Origin: Rugamonas apoptosis
GTDB lineage: Bacteria > Pseudomonadota > Gammaproteobacteria > Burkholderiales > Burkholderiaceae_D
DNA length: 64,000 nucleotides
NCBI RefSeq assembly: GCF_014042355.1
Contig: NZ_JACEZU010000008.1
Span: 1 to 64,000, forward strand
Reading direction: 5' to 3'
The notes beneath the pieces were generated by a model. The model made no database searches. It was given only the letters and a program-made list of their open reading frames with translations, and had not been told where the DNA came from. Both the position numbers and the translations under genes were made by a program. Shown here piece after piece: positions 43,700 to 54,158 of this stretch; position 1 is the stretch's first letter; each line of letters opens with the position of its first letter.

Positions 43700-44530
43700 T
43701 CAGTGCCGGGCGGCGACCGGTGCCAGCCCGGTCTGCTCGATCGTGTTGGCGTTATCGGGCGCGGCCAGGAAATTGAGCAGTTGGCGCGCCGCTTGCGGCT
43801 GGCTGGAACCACGCACCACGGCGCCGGAGAACTGGGTCGTGAGCTGCACTTCCTGCGGAATCAGGCCGACGATATCGATGCCCGCCACCGGCTTCAGTTC
43901 GCTGCGCTGCTGGCAGCCAAAGTCGGCCTGGCCATGGGCGATGATCTCCCCCACCGGGGTGGCGGGAATCTGCGCCGCCTTGCCTTCCATCTGCTGCTTG
44001 ATGCCCAGCTTGTCGAGCAGTTCACGCTTGATGTACTCGCCGCTCGCGCTGTCCGAATAGGCCACGCGGGAGGCATGCAGGAAAGCCTGGCGCAGGCCGT
44101 CGACGGTGCCGATATCCGGCTGCGCCGCGCCATGCTTGACGGCGCAGGCGATGGGCGAATTGGCCAGCACGACCTTGCTGCCCGGCTCCAGCTGCCCTTC
44201 CGCCATCAGCTTGTCGAGCGCGTCCCCCACCATGATGACGACGTCGATGGACTCGCCCCGCGCAAGGCGGACCGGAATCGCATTCCTGGTCGTCCCCATC
44301 GACGGTCCCCATTCCGATACCAAATGGTTGCCGCTGCTGCGCTCGTAGGCGCCGGACAAGTCTTTGTACGCTTGCGCAAAGCCGCCCGAGGTGACGACCC
44401 GCAGGTCGGCCGCGTGGGCCGCATGGGCCGCAGCAGCCAGCGCGAGCGCGGCGAACGCCGTCAGCGCCTTGCGTGGCAAGCGGCGTGATCGCATGGAGTT
44501 GTCCATGTTGAATTGGCTGGAATGGTGCAT
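43700..44530 (-). CDS. ModA-like periplasmic substrate-binding protein, orphan
   Basis: A 276-residue periplasmic binding protein. The ATG at 44530 is chosen because AGGAGA precedes it; an in-frame ATG at 44548 is possible. After the signal peptide (ALTAFAALALAAAAHAAHA) come features of the molybdate-binding-like family: LRVVTSGGFAQAYKDLSGAY, GESIDVVIMVGDALDKL, VALANSPIACAV-like KVVLANSPIACAV, ASGEYIKRELLDKLGI and VGEIIAHGQADFGCQQ. No ABC permease or ATPase is present. Pairing with an MHS symporter and a divergent LysR gene suggests it binds an organic acid rather than molybdate; this is inferred. Confidence 0.85.
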   Translation of the reverse strand: MHHSSQFNMDNSMRSRRLPRKALTAFAALALAAAAHAAHAADLRVVTSGGFAQAYKDLSGAYERSSGNHLVSEWGPSMGTTRNAIPVRLARGESIDVVIMVGDALDKLMAEGQLEPGSKVVLANSPIACAVKHGAAQPDIGTVDGLRQAFLHASRVAYSDSASGEYIKRELLDKLGIKQQMEGKAAQIPATPVGEIIAHGQADFGCQQRSELKPVAGIDIVGLIPQEVQLTTQFSGAVVRGSSQPQAARQLLNFLAAPDNANTIEQTGLAPVAARH

Positions 44531-44643
44531 ATTGTCTCCTGGTTCCATGGTCGCCTTCTTGTCGAGGCTTGTTGTTCAGTGCACGAATGATGCGCCCAAT
44601 GGCATAATTTGATAATTGCATTTTTTACGAGTATTAATGCACC

Positions 44644-45558
44644 ATGCGCATCAATTACGACCTGCACGACTTGCAAGCCTTCGTCGCCGTGGCGGAACAC
44701 GCCAGTTTCCGCAAGGCGGCGGCGGCCCTGTACCTGTCCCAGCCGGCGCTCAGCCGCCGCATCGAGAAGCTGGAAGAAGGCTTGGGTGTCAAATTATTCG
44801 AGCGCACCACGCGCCGGGTGCAGCTGACCAATGTGGGCCAGGTCTTCCTGGTGAACGTGCGCACCGCGCTCGACAGCCTGGAGGATGCCGTGCTGGGCGT
44901 GGCCGACCTCGCGGCGCACCGCACCGGGACAGTGACGCTGGCTTGCGTGCCATCGGCGGTGCGGCATTTCCTGCCGGCCGTGTTGCGGCGGTTCAGCGAG
45001 CGCTTCCCGCGCATCCGCGTGCGCGTGCACGACGAAAGCGCGCAGGACGTGCTGAACCTGGTGCGCGACGGCCAGGCGGATTTCGGCATCAATTTCACGG
45101 GCGCGGAAGATCCGGAAATCGAGTTCCAGGCGATTTATGTGGAAAGCTACGTGCTGGCGATGCGGCGCGACCACCGGCTGGCGCGGCGCAAGTCGCTGAG
45201 CTGGAAGGAGACGGTGGACGAACGGTATATCTCGGTGGCCAAGTCGAGCGGCAACCGCAGCGTGATCGACGCCGCCCTGGCCGGGGTCGAGAAGCACCCG
45301 CTCATCTTCTGCGAGGTCAACCACGTATCCGGCGTGCTGGCCCTGGTGGAAGCGGGCATGGGCGTGGCCGCCGTGCCGGGCCTGTCCGTGCTGCCCGGCG
45401 GGACCGACACCATCATCGGCGTACCGCTCATCAATCCGGCGATCCAACGCACCCTGGGCCTGATCAGCAAGCGCAACCACACCATGGCGCCGGCCGCCCG
45501 CATGTTGTTCGAGATGCTCACCGAGGCCTTGCTACAGCACCAGGACGGCGCGGGATAA
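44644..45558 (+). CDS. LysR-family regulator, divergent from the binding protein/symporter genes
   Basis: A 304-residue LysR protein. HTH signature: LQAFVAVAEHASFRKAAAAL, LSQPALSRRIEKLEEGLGVK, LFERTTRRVQLTNVGQ. The effector domain is complete. It is divergent from the ModA-like gene across 113 bases containing the AT-rich segment CATAATTTGATAATTGCAT, a plausible binding region. It resembles CynR/TcuR-like regulators of tricarboxylate uptake. The likely regulon is the two-gene uptake unit. Confidence 0.9.
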   Translation: MRINYDLHDLQAFVAVAEHASFRKAAAALYLSQPALSRRIEKLEEGLGVKLFERTTRRVQLTNVGQVFLVNVRTALDSLEDAVLGVADLAAHRTGTVTLACVPSAVRHFLPAVLRRFSERFPRIRVRVHDESAQDVLNLVRDGQADFGINFTGAEDPEIEFQAIYVESYVLAMRRDHRLARRKSLSWKETVDERYISVAKSSGNRSVIDAALAGVEKHPLIFCEVNHVSGVLALVEAGMGVAAVPGLSVLPGGTDTIIGVPLINPAIQRTLGLISKRNHTMAPAARMLFEMLTEALLQHQDGAG

Positions 45559-45620
45559 GGCAAAGGCCATGTCCGCATGGCAGATATAATCTCACGTCTC
45601 AGCCTCAATCATCCGCCAGC

Positions 45621-45983
45621 ATGCCAGCCATCACTGAATTTCGCCACCAATCGCCCACGCCCGAATACGACTATCCGCGCGAAGACCGCAGGTTGGACGG
45701 AGCGCCCAAGCGCACCACCTGGAACCACTACACCAACGCCAGCGGTGAAGTGAACGCCGGTGTCTGGGCTTGCGAGCGAGGCAGTTGGCGTATCGCCTTC
45801 GCGCCCAACAAGGAAGAATATTTCTACGTGCTGGAAGGCCGTTGCCGCGTCATCGATGAACAAGGATACGCGGCCGAAGCCGGCCCCGGCGACGCGCTGG
45901 TGATCCCGGCCGGCTTCAAAGGCGTGTTCGAAGTCGTGGAGCCGGTCAGGAAACACTACGTCATCGTCGAACGTACCAGCTGA
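45621..45983 (+). CDS. Cupin domain protein
   Basis: A 120-residue single-cupin protein of the COG3450-like group. The two cupin motifs are visible: GSWRIAFAPNKEEYFYVLEGRCRVIDEQG, written here in two parts as GSWRIAFAPNKEEYFYVLEG and RCRVIDEQG, then PGDALVIPAGFKGVFEVVEP. Classical metal-binding His positions of motif 1 are not all present (Glu-Glu-Tyr replaces HxH), so metal binding and catalysis are uncertain; a sugar-binding or isomerase-like role is possible. It begins 62 bases after the LysR gene and may share its transcript. Confidence 0.85.
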   Translation: MPAITEFRHQSPTPEYDYPREDRRLDGAPKRTTWNHYTNASGEVNAGVWACERGSWRIAFAPNKEEYFYVLEGRCRVIDEQGYAAEAGPGDALVIPAGFKGVFEVVEPVRKHYVIVERTS

Positions 45984-46044
45984 CAGCCGGATCGCGCGGA
46001 CCGGGCGGCGCCGGCCGAAGCGAATGAGGATGGCGGCGCGGCAC

Positions 46045-46998
46045 TCAGCGCGGAATGCGGGCCGCGTCGCGCAAGGCGTCCAGCATGGCCGCGGCGGCCG
46101 GCGACAACTGGTGCTGGCGGCGCGTGATGATGCCGTAAACGTCGCCGCGCAAGTCCAGCGCCAGCGGCAGCACGGCCAGCCGGCCCGTATCCAGGTAGGG
46201 ACGCACCAGCACCGGCGGCAAGGCCACCACCCGATCGCTGCTTTCGAGCAGCGCCGGGATCATGGGCAGCGCCATGGTTTCCAGCACATCCTGCGGCAGC
46301 TCCAGGCCATGATTCAGGAACAGGGCCGTGAGCCGTTCGCGCAGCATGCCGGCCGGCGGGAAAATCCAGCTGCCGGCAGCCAGTTCGGCCAGCCCCAGGC
46401 CGGCATGGACCAGCCACGGATGGCCGGCGCGCACGATCAGGCTGTGCGGCTCGTCGGAGATCGGTTCGAAGCGCAGCTCCGGCGCCACGGCCGGATCGAG
46501 GATGCGCGCCACTGCCAGATCCAGTTCGCCGGCCCGCAACTGCTCGACCAGCACCTTGCTGGTGTCGACCGTGGCCGCCACCTGCACCCGCGGATGGCTC
46601 ACGGACAGGCGTTGCACGGCGTCGGGCACCAACTGGGCCGCCGGGGTCAGCACCGCCCCCAGGCGCACGCGCCCGGCCACGCCGGCCAGGCCCTGCTGCA
46701 CTTCCTGGTGCGCCGCGTCCATTTCGGCCAGCGCGGCGCCGGCGCGGCGCATCATGATGCGACCGTATTCCGTCGGCTCCACGCCGCGCGGCAGGCGCTG
46801 GAACAGGGGCACGCCGAGCGCGTATTCCAGTTCCCCCAGTAGCTTGGAGGCGGCGGGCTGGGTCAGTCCGGCCGCCTCCGCCGCCTGCGCGATGGAGTCA
46901 TGGCGGCCCAACTCGACCAGCAAGGTCAGGTGGCGTACCTTGAGGTGGGTGCGGATGAAACGGTTGGCGTTGGGGTCGGACATGAGCGTGACAGGCAT
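46045..46998 (-). CDS. LysR-family regulator downstream of dgoD (sugar-acid type)
   Basis: A 317-residue LysR protein. The start MPVTLMSDPN has GGGGAG five bases upstream, better than the second Met. HTH: LTLLVELGRHDSIAQAAEAAG, LTQPAASKLLGELEYALGVP, LFQRLPRGVEPTEYG. The GbpR-like N-terminus (HLKVRHLTLLVEL) is typical of galactose/sugar-acid regulators. It lies 45 bases after the dgoD stop in the same direction, so both are probably cotranscribed and the protein may control dgoD through the inverted repeat at 48255-48282. Confidence 0.9.
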   Translation of the reverse strand: MPVTLMSDPNANRFIRTHLKVRHLTLLVELGRHDSIAQAAEAAGLTQPAASKLLGELEYALGVPLFQRLPRGVEPTEYGRIMMRRAGAALAEMDAAHQEVQQGLAGVAGRVRLGAVLTPAAQLVPDAVQRLSVSHPRVQVAATVDTSKVLVEQLRAGELDLAVARILDPAVAPELRFEPISDEPHSLIVRAGHPWLVHAGLGLAELAAGSWIFPPAGMLRERLTALFLNHGLELPQDVLETMALPMIPALLESSDRVVALPPVLVRPYLDTGRLAVLPLALDLRGDVYGIITRRQHQLSPAAAAMLDALRDAARIPR

Positions 46999-47043
46999 GG
47001 TGACTCCCCATCATAAGCGCCGTGCCGACGCCCCGTCAACGTG

Positions 47044-48192
47044 TCACCACTCAGCCACGCTGCCGTCGGCATGGCGCCACAAGGGGTTATGCCAGTCCGG
47101 CGCATGGGCGCTGGCGGCGATCACGGCCTCCTCGTCCACATCCACGCCCAGCCCCGGCAGGCGCGGCGGCGACATATAACCATCGACGATGCGGAAATCG
47201 TCGCGGTTGCGCACATAGTCCAGCAGTTCAGCGCCCTGGTTGTAGTGGATGCCCATGCTCTGCTCCTGCAGCACGGCGTTGTGCGACACGAAATCGACCT
47301 GCAGGCAGGATGCCAGCGCCACCGGGCCAAGCGGGCAATGGGGCGCCAGCCCGACGTCATAGGCCTCGGCCATGGCGGCGATCTTGACGCATTCCGTGAT
47401 ACCGCCCGCGTGCGACAGGTCCGGCTGGACGATGGCCAGGCCGCCTTGTTCGAACACGTGCTTGAATTCGAAACGCGAGTACATGCGCTCGCCCGCCGCC
47501 AGCGGGATCGAGGTCATATCGGCCAGGCGCCGGTACACCTCGTACTGCTCGGCCAGCACCGGTTCCTCGACGAACAGCGGGCGATACGGTTCCAGTTCGC
47601 GCAGCAGCGGCTTGGCCATGGGCGCGGCCACCCGGCCGTGGAAGTCGATACCGAACTCGATCTCGTAGCCGAACGCGGTGCGGATCTCGGCGATCCGTTC
47701 AATCGCGGCATCGACCTTGCGCGCGCTATCGATCAGGCCCAGCTCCTCGGTGCCGTTCATCTTGAAGGTGTCGATGCCGATCTCGCGCAGCTTGCGCATG
47801 CCGGCCACGATCTCGCCGGGACGGTCGCCGCCGACCCAGCTGTACATCTTCATGCGGTCGCGTACCAGGCCACCCAGCAGTTCGTACACCGGCACGCCTA
47901 GCGCCTTGCCCTTGATATCCCACAGCGCCTGGTCAATGCCAGCGATGGCGCTCATCAGGATCGCCCCGCCCCGGTAGAAGCCACCGCGGTACATGGTTTG
48001 CCACAAGTCGTTGATGCGGCGCGGGTCCTGGCCCACCAGCAGGTGCGAAAACTCATGCACGGCCGCTTCCACCGTGCGCGCGCGGCCTTCGATGACGGGT
48101 TCGCCCCAGCCGCAAATACCGGCGTCGGTTTCGATTTTCAGGAACATCCAGCGGGGGGCGACGCGGTAAGTGCTTAGTTTAGTGATCTTCAT
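47044..48192 (-). CDS. dgoD: D-galactonate dehydratase
   Basis: A 382-residue enolase-superfamily enzyme converting D-galactonate to 2-keto-3-deoxygalactonate in the De Ley-Doudoroff pathway. Key residues fall at the same numbers as in E. coli DgoD: metal ligands Asp183, Glu209 and Glu235, and catalytic His185 (GIDFHG) and His285 ([10 protein letters not shown]). The whole sequence is conserved ([44 protein letters not shown]). dgoK and dgoA are not in the window. The gene is preceded by a dyad operator and followed by a LysR gene. Confidence 0.96.
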   Translation of the reverse strand: MKITKLSTYRVAPRWMFLKIETDAGICGWGEPVIEGRARTVEAAVHEFSHLLVGQDPRRINDLWQTMYRGGFYRGGAILMSAIAGIDQALWDIKGKALGVPVYELLGGLVRDRMKMYSWVGGDRPGEIVAGMRKLREIGIDTFKMNGTEELGLIDSARKVDAAIERIAEIRTAFGYEIEFGIDFHGRVAAPMAKPLLRELEPYRPLFVEEPVLAEQYEVYRRLADMTSIPLAAGERMYSRFEFKHVFEQGGLAIVQPDLSHAGGITECVKIAAMAEAYDVGLAPHCPLGPVALASCLQVDFVSHNAVLQEQSMGIHYNQGAELLDYVRNRDDFRIVDGYMSPPRLPGLGVDVDEEAVIAASAHAPDWHNPLWRHADGSVAEW

Positions 48193-48254
48193 GGCTAGGG
48201 CCTGGTGTTGGGTACAGCGGCAGTCTAGCCAAGCACCACGCTCCCCAGCTATAT

Positions 48255-48282
48255 CGATTTCAGTGGCCGCTATATGAAATCG
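48255..48282. promoter_or_regulatory. Inverted repeat upstream of dgoD, candidate operator
   Basis: CGATTTCA-N12-TGAAATCG, perfect 8-base arms, 63 bases before the dgoD start. The surrounding GCTATAT occurs twice. Probably bound by the LysR protein encoded downstream of dgoD. Confidence 0.5.
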
Positions 48283-48314
48283 GAACAGCGTTCACATCAC
48301 CGGCACCTTCTGAC

Positions 48315-48806
48315 TCAACCCCGCCGCGCCGGCTCAGCGATATGCAGGAACTTCGTCAGCAGGTCGCGCGGCGGCGCGATGGCGGCGTTTTTCAATATCT
48401 GCCCCACGTTACCCCGATGGTAAGCACCATGGGTGATCACATGCATCAGCATTTCCTCGCGCGACATGGTGCCGGTGTCGCCATCGGTGAAGTTGAAACC
48501 CAGCGGCTCGGCCAACGCCGCCTCGTTCAAGGTGGCGACATATTCCTGATACCACGCATCCGCCTCCGCCACCGCGCCCCGCAGCTCCGCCAAAGTCGGC
48601 GTCGCCTTGGTGTTGGTGGCGTCATAGCCATGCGGCTGGCCCAGCAGATGGGCCTGGAAGATGCGATCCACGACGTAAATGTGGTTCATGAGGCGGATCG
48701 CGGTGTGCGCATCCGGACCTGGCGTGAGCGTTTCAAGCACGTCGAACAACTCGGTATTGGCCCAGGCCTTGTGGCCGAACAGGGATTTCATCATCGAACA
48801 CGACAT
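48315..48806 (-). CDS. DinB family protein
   Basis: A 163-residue DinB/YfiT-like four-helix protein. Start MSCSMMKSLFGHKAWANTELFD follows a GAAGGGAAG ribosome region (the initiation codon is at 48806). The likely metal ligands are His in RLMNHIYVVDRIF and the pair in MHVITHGAYHRGNVGQIL. Members act as metal-dependent thiol (bacillithiol, mycothiol, glutathione) transferases or have no known role. It lies 41 bases downstream of the bkd operon's E3 gene and could be its last gene. Confidence 0.88.
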   Translation of the reverse strand: MSCSMMKSLFGHKAWANTELFDVLETLTPGPDAHTAIRLMNHIYVVDRIFQAHLLGQPHGYDATNTKATPTLAELRGAVAEADAWYQEYVATLNEAALAEPLGFNFTDGDTGTMSREEMLMHVITHGAYHRGNVGQILKNAAIAPPRDLLTKFLHIAEPARRG

Positions 48807-48847
48807 CGTCACTTCCCTTCTTCCAAACCCAGAACTGGGCCAATGGC

Positions 48848-50245
48848 TCAAATATGCAGCGCATGCCCCAAGGCGCGCAGCGCCGCCTCCTGGATCGCCT
48901 CGCCCAAGGTAGGATGCGCGTGGATAGTCCCGGCCACATCTTCCAGCGTGGCCCCCATCTCGATCGACTGGGCAAACGCGGCGGACAACTCCGACACCGC
49001 CTTCCCGACCGCCTGCCAGCCTATGATCAAGTGATTGTCGCTGCGCGCCACCACCCGCACGAAGCCGTCCTTCGATTCGAGCGACATGGCGCGCCCATTG
49101 GCGGCGAACGGGAACATGGCGTCGATACAGGCGATGCCCTGCGCCCGCGCCTGCTGTGGCGTGGCGCCGACCACCACCACTTCCGGATCGGTAAAGCACA
49201 CCGCCGCGATGGCCGCCGGGCTGAAATGGCGCCGCTTGCCGCTGATGATCTCGGCCACCATCTCGCCTTGCGCCATGGCGCGGTGCGCCAGCATCGGCTC
49301 GCCCGTCACGTCGCCGATGGCCCACACGTCGCGCATCGAGGTGCGGCACTGGTCGTCGACCTTGATGAAGTGGCCATCCATATCGATACGCAGCTTTTCC
49401 AGGCCGAAGCCGCGCGTGCTGGGACGCCGTCCGACAGCGACCAGCACCTGGTCCGCCGCCAAGGCAGACTCCTCGCCGGCGGCATTGCGGATGCGTACCG
49501 CGGCGCCCTCCTGGTCCAGGCCGAGCACCGAGCAGCCGAGATGGGTGGCCACGCCCAAGCCCTTGAGCGCATTGGCCACGGGACGGCTCAAGTCCGTGTC
49601 GTAAGCGGGCAGGATGCGCTCCTGCGCCTCCACCACGTGCACCTGCGCCCCCAGCTTGGCATAGGCGATACCCAGTTCAAGGCCGATATACCCCGCCCCC
49701 ACCACCACCAGCTGGCCCGGCACGGTCTTGGGCGACAGCGCCTCCGTGGCGCTGATCACGGGACCGCCAAATGGCATGAAGGGCAATTCGGTGGCGTGGG
49801 AGCCGGTGGCCAGCAACAGGTGCTGGCAGCCGATACGTTGTGGGCTTTCGCCGTCGCGGATCACTTCGACAGTCTTGCCATCGACAATATTGGCCCAGCC
49901 CTTGACAACACGCACGCCGCTTTTCTTCAGCAGCGCCGCCACGCCGCTGGTCAGGCGCCCGACGATGCCATCTTTCCAGAGCACGGTCTGGCCGATGTCG
50001 ATGCGCGGCGACTGCACTGAAATACCGAGCGCCGAGCCACTGGCGAAATGACTGGCTTTTTCGAATTCATCGGCCGCATGGATCAGCGCCTTGGAGGGAA
50101 TGCAGCCGACATTGAGGCAGGTGCCGCCCAGTTCACCGGCTTCGACCAGCGTGGTGGGGATGCCAAGCTGGCCGGCGCGAATGGCCGCGATATAGCCGCC
50201 AGGACCGCCGCCGATCACCAGCAGCGTAGTGGTATGTTGATTCAT
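48848..50245 (-). CDS. lpdV: Dihydrolipoyl dehydrogenase, E3 of the branched-chain keto-acid complex
   Basis: A 465-residue FAD/NAD disulfide oxidoreductase that reoxidises the lipoamide of E2. FAD site [19 protein letters not shown], redox pair Cys43-Cys48 ([13 protein letters not shown]), NAD site [20 protein letters not shown], second FAD site [19 protein letters not shown] and catalytic His/Glu in [14 protein letters not shown]. The start [10 protein letters not shown] follows GGAG and lies two bases after the E2 stop. It is the last enzyme gene of the bkd operon, so LpdV rather than the pyruvate-complex E3. Confidence 0.94.
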   Translation of the reverse strand: MNQHTTTLLVIGGGPGGYIAAIRAGQLGIPTTLVEAGELGGTCLNVGCIPSKALIHAADEFEKASHFASGSALGISVQSPRIDIGQTVLWKDGIVGRLTSGVAALLKKSGVRVVKGWANIVDGKTVEVIRDGESPQRIGCQHLLLATGSHATELPFMPFGGPVISATEALSPKTVPGQLVVVGAGYIGLELGIAYAKLGAQVHVVEAQERILPAYDTDLSRPVANALKGLGVATHLGCSVLGLDQEGAAVRIRNAAGEESALAADQVLVAVGRRPSTRGFGLEKLRIDMDGHFIKVDDQCRTSMRDVWAIGDVTGEPMLAHRAMAQGEMVAEIISGKRRHFSPAAIAAVCFTDPEVVVVGATPQQARAQGIACIDAMFPFAANGRAMSLESKDGFVRVVARSDNHLIIGWQAVGKAVSELSAAFAQSIEMGATLEDVAGTIHAHPTLGEAIQEAALRALGHALHI

Positions 50246-50247
50246 TG

Positions 50248-51603
50248 TTACTCCACAAAGAGCATCGCTGGACATTCCAGCAAGGCGCGGATGGCTTGTA
50301 CGAACTGGGCCGCATGCATGCCGTCAACCACGCGGTGGTCGAACGAGGACGACAGGTTCATCATCTTGCGCACGACCAGCCCACCCTGGCGCACCATCGG
50401 CCGTTCCACGATCTTGTTGACGCCGATGATGGCCACTTCAGGATGGTTGATCACCGGCGTGGTGACGATGCCGCCCAACGCGCCCAGGCTGGAAATGGTG
50501 ATGGTCGAACCGGACAATTCCTCGCGTGTGGCCTTGCCAGTGCGCGCGGCATCGGCAAGGCGGCCGATCTCCGCGGCGCAAGACCACAGGTCGCGTGCCT
50601 CGGCGTGGCGCATCACCGACACCAGCAGGCCGGCGTCGGTCTGGGTGGCGACGCCGAGATGGACGGCGCCGTATTGCGTGACAAAACCGGCATCGTCATC
50701 GAAGCGCGCGTTCATCTGCGGGAACTGTCGCAGCGCGAGCACCAGGGCGCGCGCCAGCAATGGCAGCACGGTCAGCTTGCCGCGCTCCTTGCCCCACTGT
50801 TCGTTCATGCGCGCGCGCAGGCTCTCCAGCTCCGTGACGTCGATCTCCTCAACGTACGAGAAGTGCGGGATGCGGCGCTTGGACTCCTGCATCTTCTGCG
50901 CGATCTTGCGGCGCAGGCCGATCAGCGGAATGGTCTGTTCCGTGTGGATCTCGCGGTAGCCGCCCGGGGCGGTGGAAGTCGCCCCTTGCACGCCACGCGC
51001 TACGTAGGCGTCAAGGTCCGCGTCCAGTATGCGGCCGGCCGGGCCGCTGCCATGCACGAACTGCAGTTCGATACCCATGTCCCATGCGCGCTTGCGCACG
51101 GCGGGCGAAGCGAGTGGACGTTCGCCCGCTTCGCGCGCCACGCGGGCGGGTGTGGACGCTGGTGCGTGCCCGGGCGCCGCTTGCATGGCGGCGGCAGGTG
51201 CTGTTGCAGGTCTGGCGGCAGCCGGTGCCGCCGCGGGGGGCGCCAGCGAAGCCGGTGCAGCGGCCGCTGCGGAAGCCGGGGCCTGGGCCGATGCCGGGGC
51301 CGATGCCGCAGCTTGGGCCGGGGCCGCAGCCGAACCAGCTTGCGGCTTCAAGTTACCCGCGCCCTCCACTTCAATATGAATCAGATCCGCTCCCACGGCC
51401 ATCACCTGGCCAGCCGCGCCGCCCAGCATGGCCACGGTGCCGTGGACCGGCGATGGAATCTCAATGGTGGCCTTGTCGGTCATGACATCGGCCAGCACCA
51501 TGTCTTCGGTGACGGCATCGCCCACCTTGACATGCCACATGACCAGTTCAACTTCCGCAATGCCCTCGCCGATGTCCGGCATCTTGATGACGTGAATACC
51601 CAT
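50248..51603 (-). CDS. bkdB: Dihydrolipoyl acyltransferase, E2 of the branched-chain keto-acid complex
   Basis: A 451-residue E2 core enzyme. One lipoyl domain (1-77) with lipoyl-Lys44 in [16 protein letters not shown], a long Ala/Pro linker, a peripheral subunit-binding domain (about 165-205, [20 protein letters not shown] and [12 protein letters not shown]), and the catalytic domain with His423 and Asp427 ([15 protein letters not shown]). GGAGG precedes the ATG two bases after the E1-beta stop. Together with E1 and E3 it degrades the keto acids of Val, Leu and Ile to acyl-CoA. The lipoyl motif is of BCKD rather than pyruvate type. Confidence 0.95.
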   Translation of the reverse strand: MGIHVIKMPDIGEGIAEVELVMWHVKVGDAVTEDMVLADVMTDKATIEIPSPVHGTVAMLGGAAGQVMAVGADLIHIEVEGAGNLKPQAGSAAAPAQAAASAPASAQAPASAAAAAPASLAPPAAAPAAARPATAPAAAMQAAPGHAPASTPARVAREAGERPLASPAVRKRAWDMGIELQFVHGSGPAGRILDADLDAYVARGVQGATSTAPGGYREIHTEQTIPLIGLRRKIAQKMQESKRRIPHFSYVEEIDVTELESLRARMNEQWGKERGKLTVLPLLARALVLALRQFPQMNARFDDDAGFVTQYGAVHLGVATQTDAGLLVSVMRHAEARDLWSCAAEIGRLADAARTGKATREELSGSTITISSLGALGGIVTTPVINHPEVAIIGVNKIVERPMVRQGGLVVRKMMNLSSSFDHRVVDGMHAAQFVQAIRALLECPAMLFVE

Positions 51604-51605
51604 CT

Positions 51606-52637
51606 TTATGCCTCCACCGCACGTTTGAACGCGGCGCCAACGCGCGCCGGCCCCGGGAAATACGCCCATTCCTGCGCGTGCGGGTAAGGCGTATCCCAAC
51701 CCGTCACACGTTCGATCGGCGCTTCCAGATGGTAGAAACAATGCTCCTGCACCAGCGACACCAGCTCGGCGCCAAAACCACAGGTGCGGGTGGCTTCATG
51801 CACCACCACGCAACGGCCGGTCTTCTTGACGGATGCGACGATGGTCTCCAGGTCCAGCGGCCACAGGCTGCGCAAGTCGATGATCTCGGCGTCGATGCCG
51901 GTCTCGCGCGCCGCCGCCTCGGATACCCACACCATGGTGCCGTAAGCGAGCACGGTGAGCTGCGTGCCCGGCCGGAACACGGCCGCCTTGTCGAGCGGGA
52001 CGGTGTAGTAGTCCTCGGGCACCTCGCCCAGCGGGTTCTGCGACCACGGCACCACCGGTTTGTCGTGGTGACCGTCGAACGGGCCGTTGTAGAGGCGCTT
52101 CGGTTCCAGGAAGATCACCGGATCGTCATTCTCGATCGAGGAAATCAGCAAGCCCTTGGCGTCGTAAGGATTGGACGGCATCACCGTGCGCAAGCCGCAA
52201 ACGTGGGCGAAAACGGCCTCCGGACTCTGGCTGTGGGTCTGGCCGCCGTAGATGCCGCCGCCGCATGGTGTGCGGATCGTGATGGGCGCCGTGAAGTCGC
52301 CCGCCGAGCGGAAGCGCAGGCGCGCCGCCTCGGACACGATCTGGTCGTAAGCCGGATAGATATAGTCGGCGAACTGGATCTCGATGCACGGCCGCAGGCC
52401 ATACGCGCCCATGCCGATGGCCACGCCGACGATACCGCCTTCGGAAATCGGCGTATCGAACACGCGCGATGTGCCGTATTTCTTTTGCAGGCCTTCGGTG
52501 CAGCGGAACACGCCGCCAAAGTAACCCACGTCCTGGCCGAAGACCACGACGTTTTCATCCTTCTCCATCATCACGTCCATCGCTGAACGCAGCGCCTGGA
52601 TCATGGTCATGGGTTTTTTAGTTATGTTTTCCGACAT
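51606..52637 (-). CDS. bkdA2: Branched-chain 2-keto-acid dehydrogenase E1 beta subunit
   Basis: A 343-residue transketolase-like subunit forming the E1 heterotetramer with the product of the preceding gene. Signatures are VVFGQDVGYFGGVFRCTEGL, FDTPISEGGIVGVAIGMGAY (Glu contacting thiamine pyrophosphate), GGGIYGGQTHSQSPEAVFAH, PSNPYDAKGLLISSI and GTMVWVSEAA then IDLRSLWPLD. The gene starts one base after the E1-alpha stop. It acts in the cytoplasm with E2 and E3. It corresponds to BkdA2/BCKDHB. Confidence 0.95.
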   Translation of the reverse strand: MSENITKKPMTMIQALRSAMDVMMEKDENVVVFGQDVGYFGGVFRCTEGLQKKYGTSRVFDTPISEGGIVGVAIGMGAYGLRPCIEIQFADYIYPAYDQIVSEAARLRFRSAGDFTAPITIRTPCGGGIYGGQTHSQSPEAVFAHVCGLRTVMPSNPYDAKGLLISSIENDDPVIFLEPKRLYNGPFDGHHDKPVVPWSQNPLGEVPEDYYTVPLDKAAVFRPGTQLTVLAYGTMVWVSEAAARETGIDAEIIDLRSLWPLDLETIVASVKKTGRCVVVHEATRTCGFGAELVSLVQEHCFYHLEAPIERVTGWDTPYPHAQEWAYFPGPARVGAAFKRAVEA

Positions 52638-52638
52638 C

Positions 52639-54045
<1,407 letters not shown>

Positions 54046-54158
54046 CTACTCGCCGGGGCGCTCAGCGCGACCGGTTAGCAAGCGCATGATTTCAAAGGCT
54101 TGTAGGGCGTCGTGCGGCTTGCTACTGTGTGGCTCAATTTATACAGCCATGTATGTTC

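Noticed and set aside
44616..45620. Long upstream extension of the cupin frame to 44616
   Set aside because: That part is a shifted shadow of the LysR gene; the cupin domain begins at the ATG at 45621.
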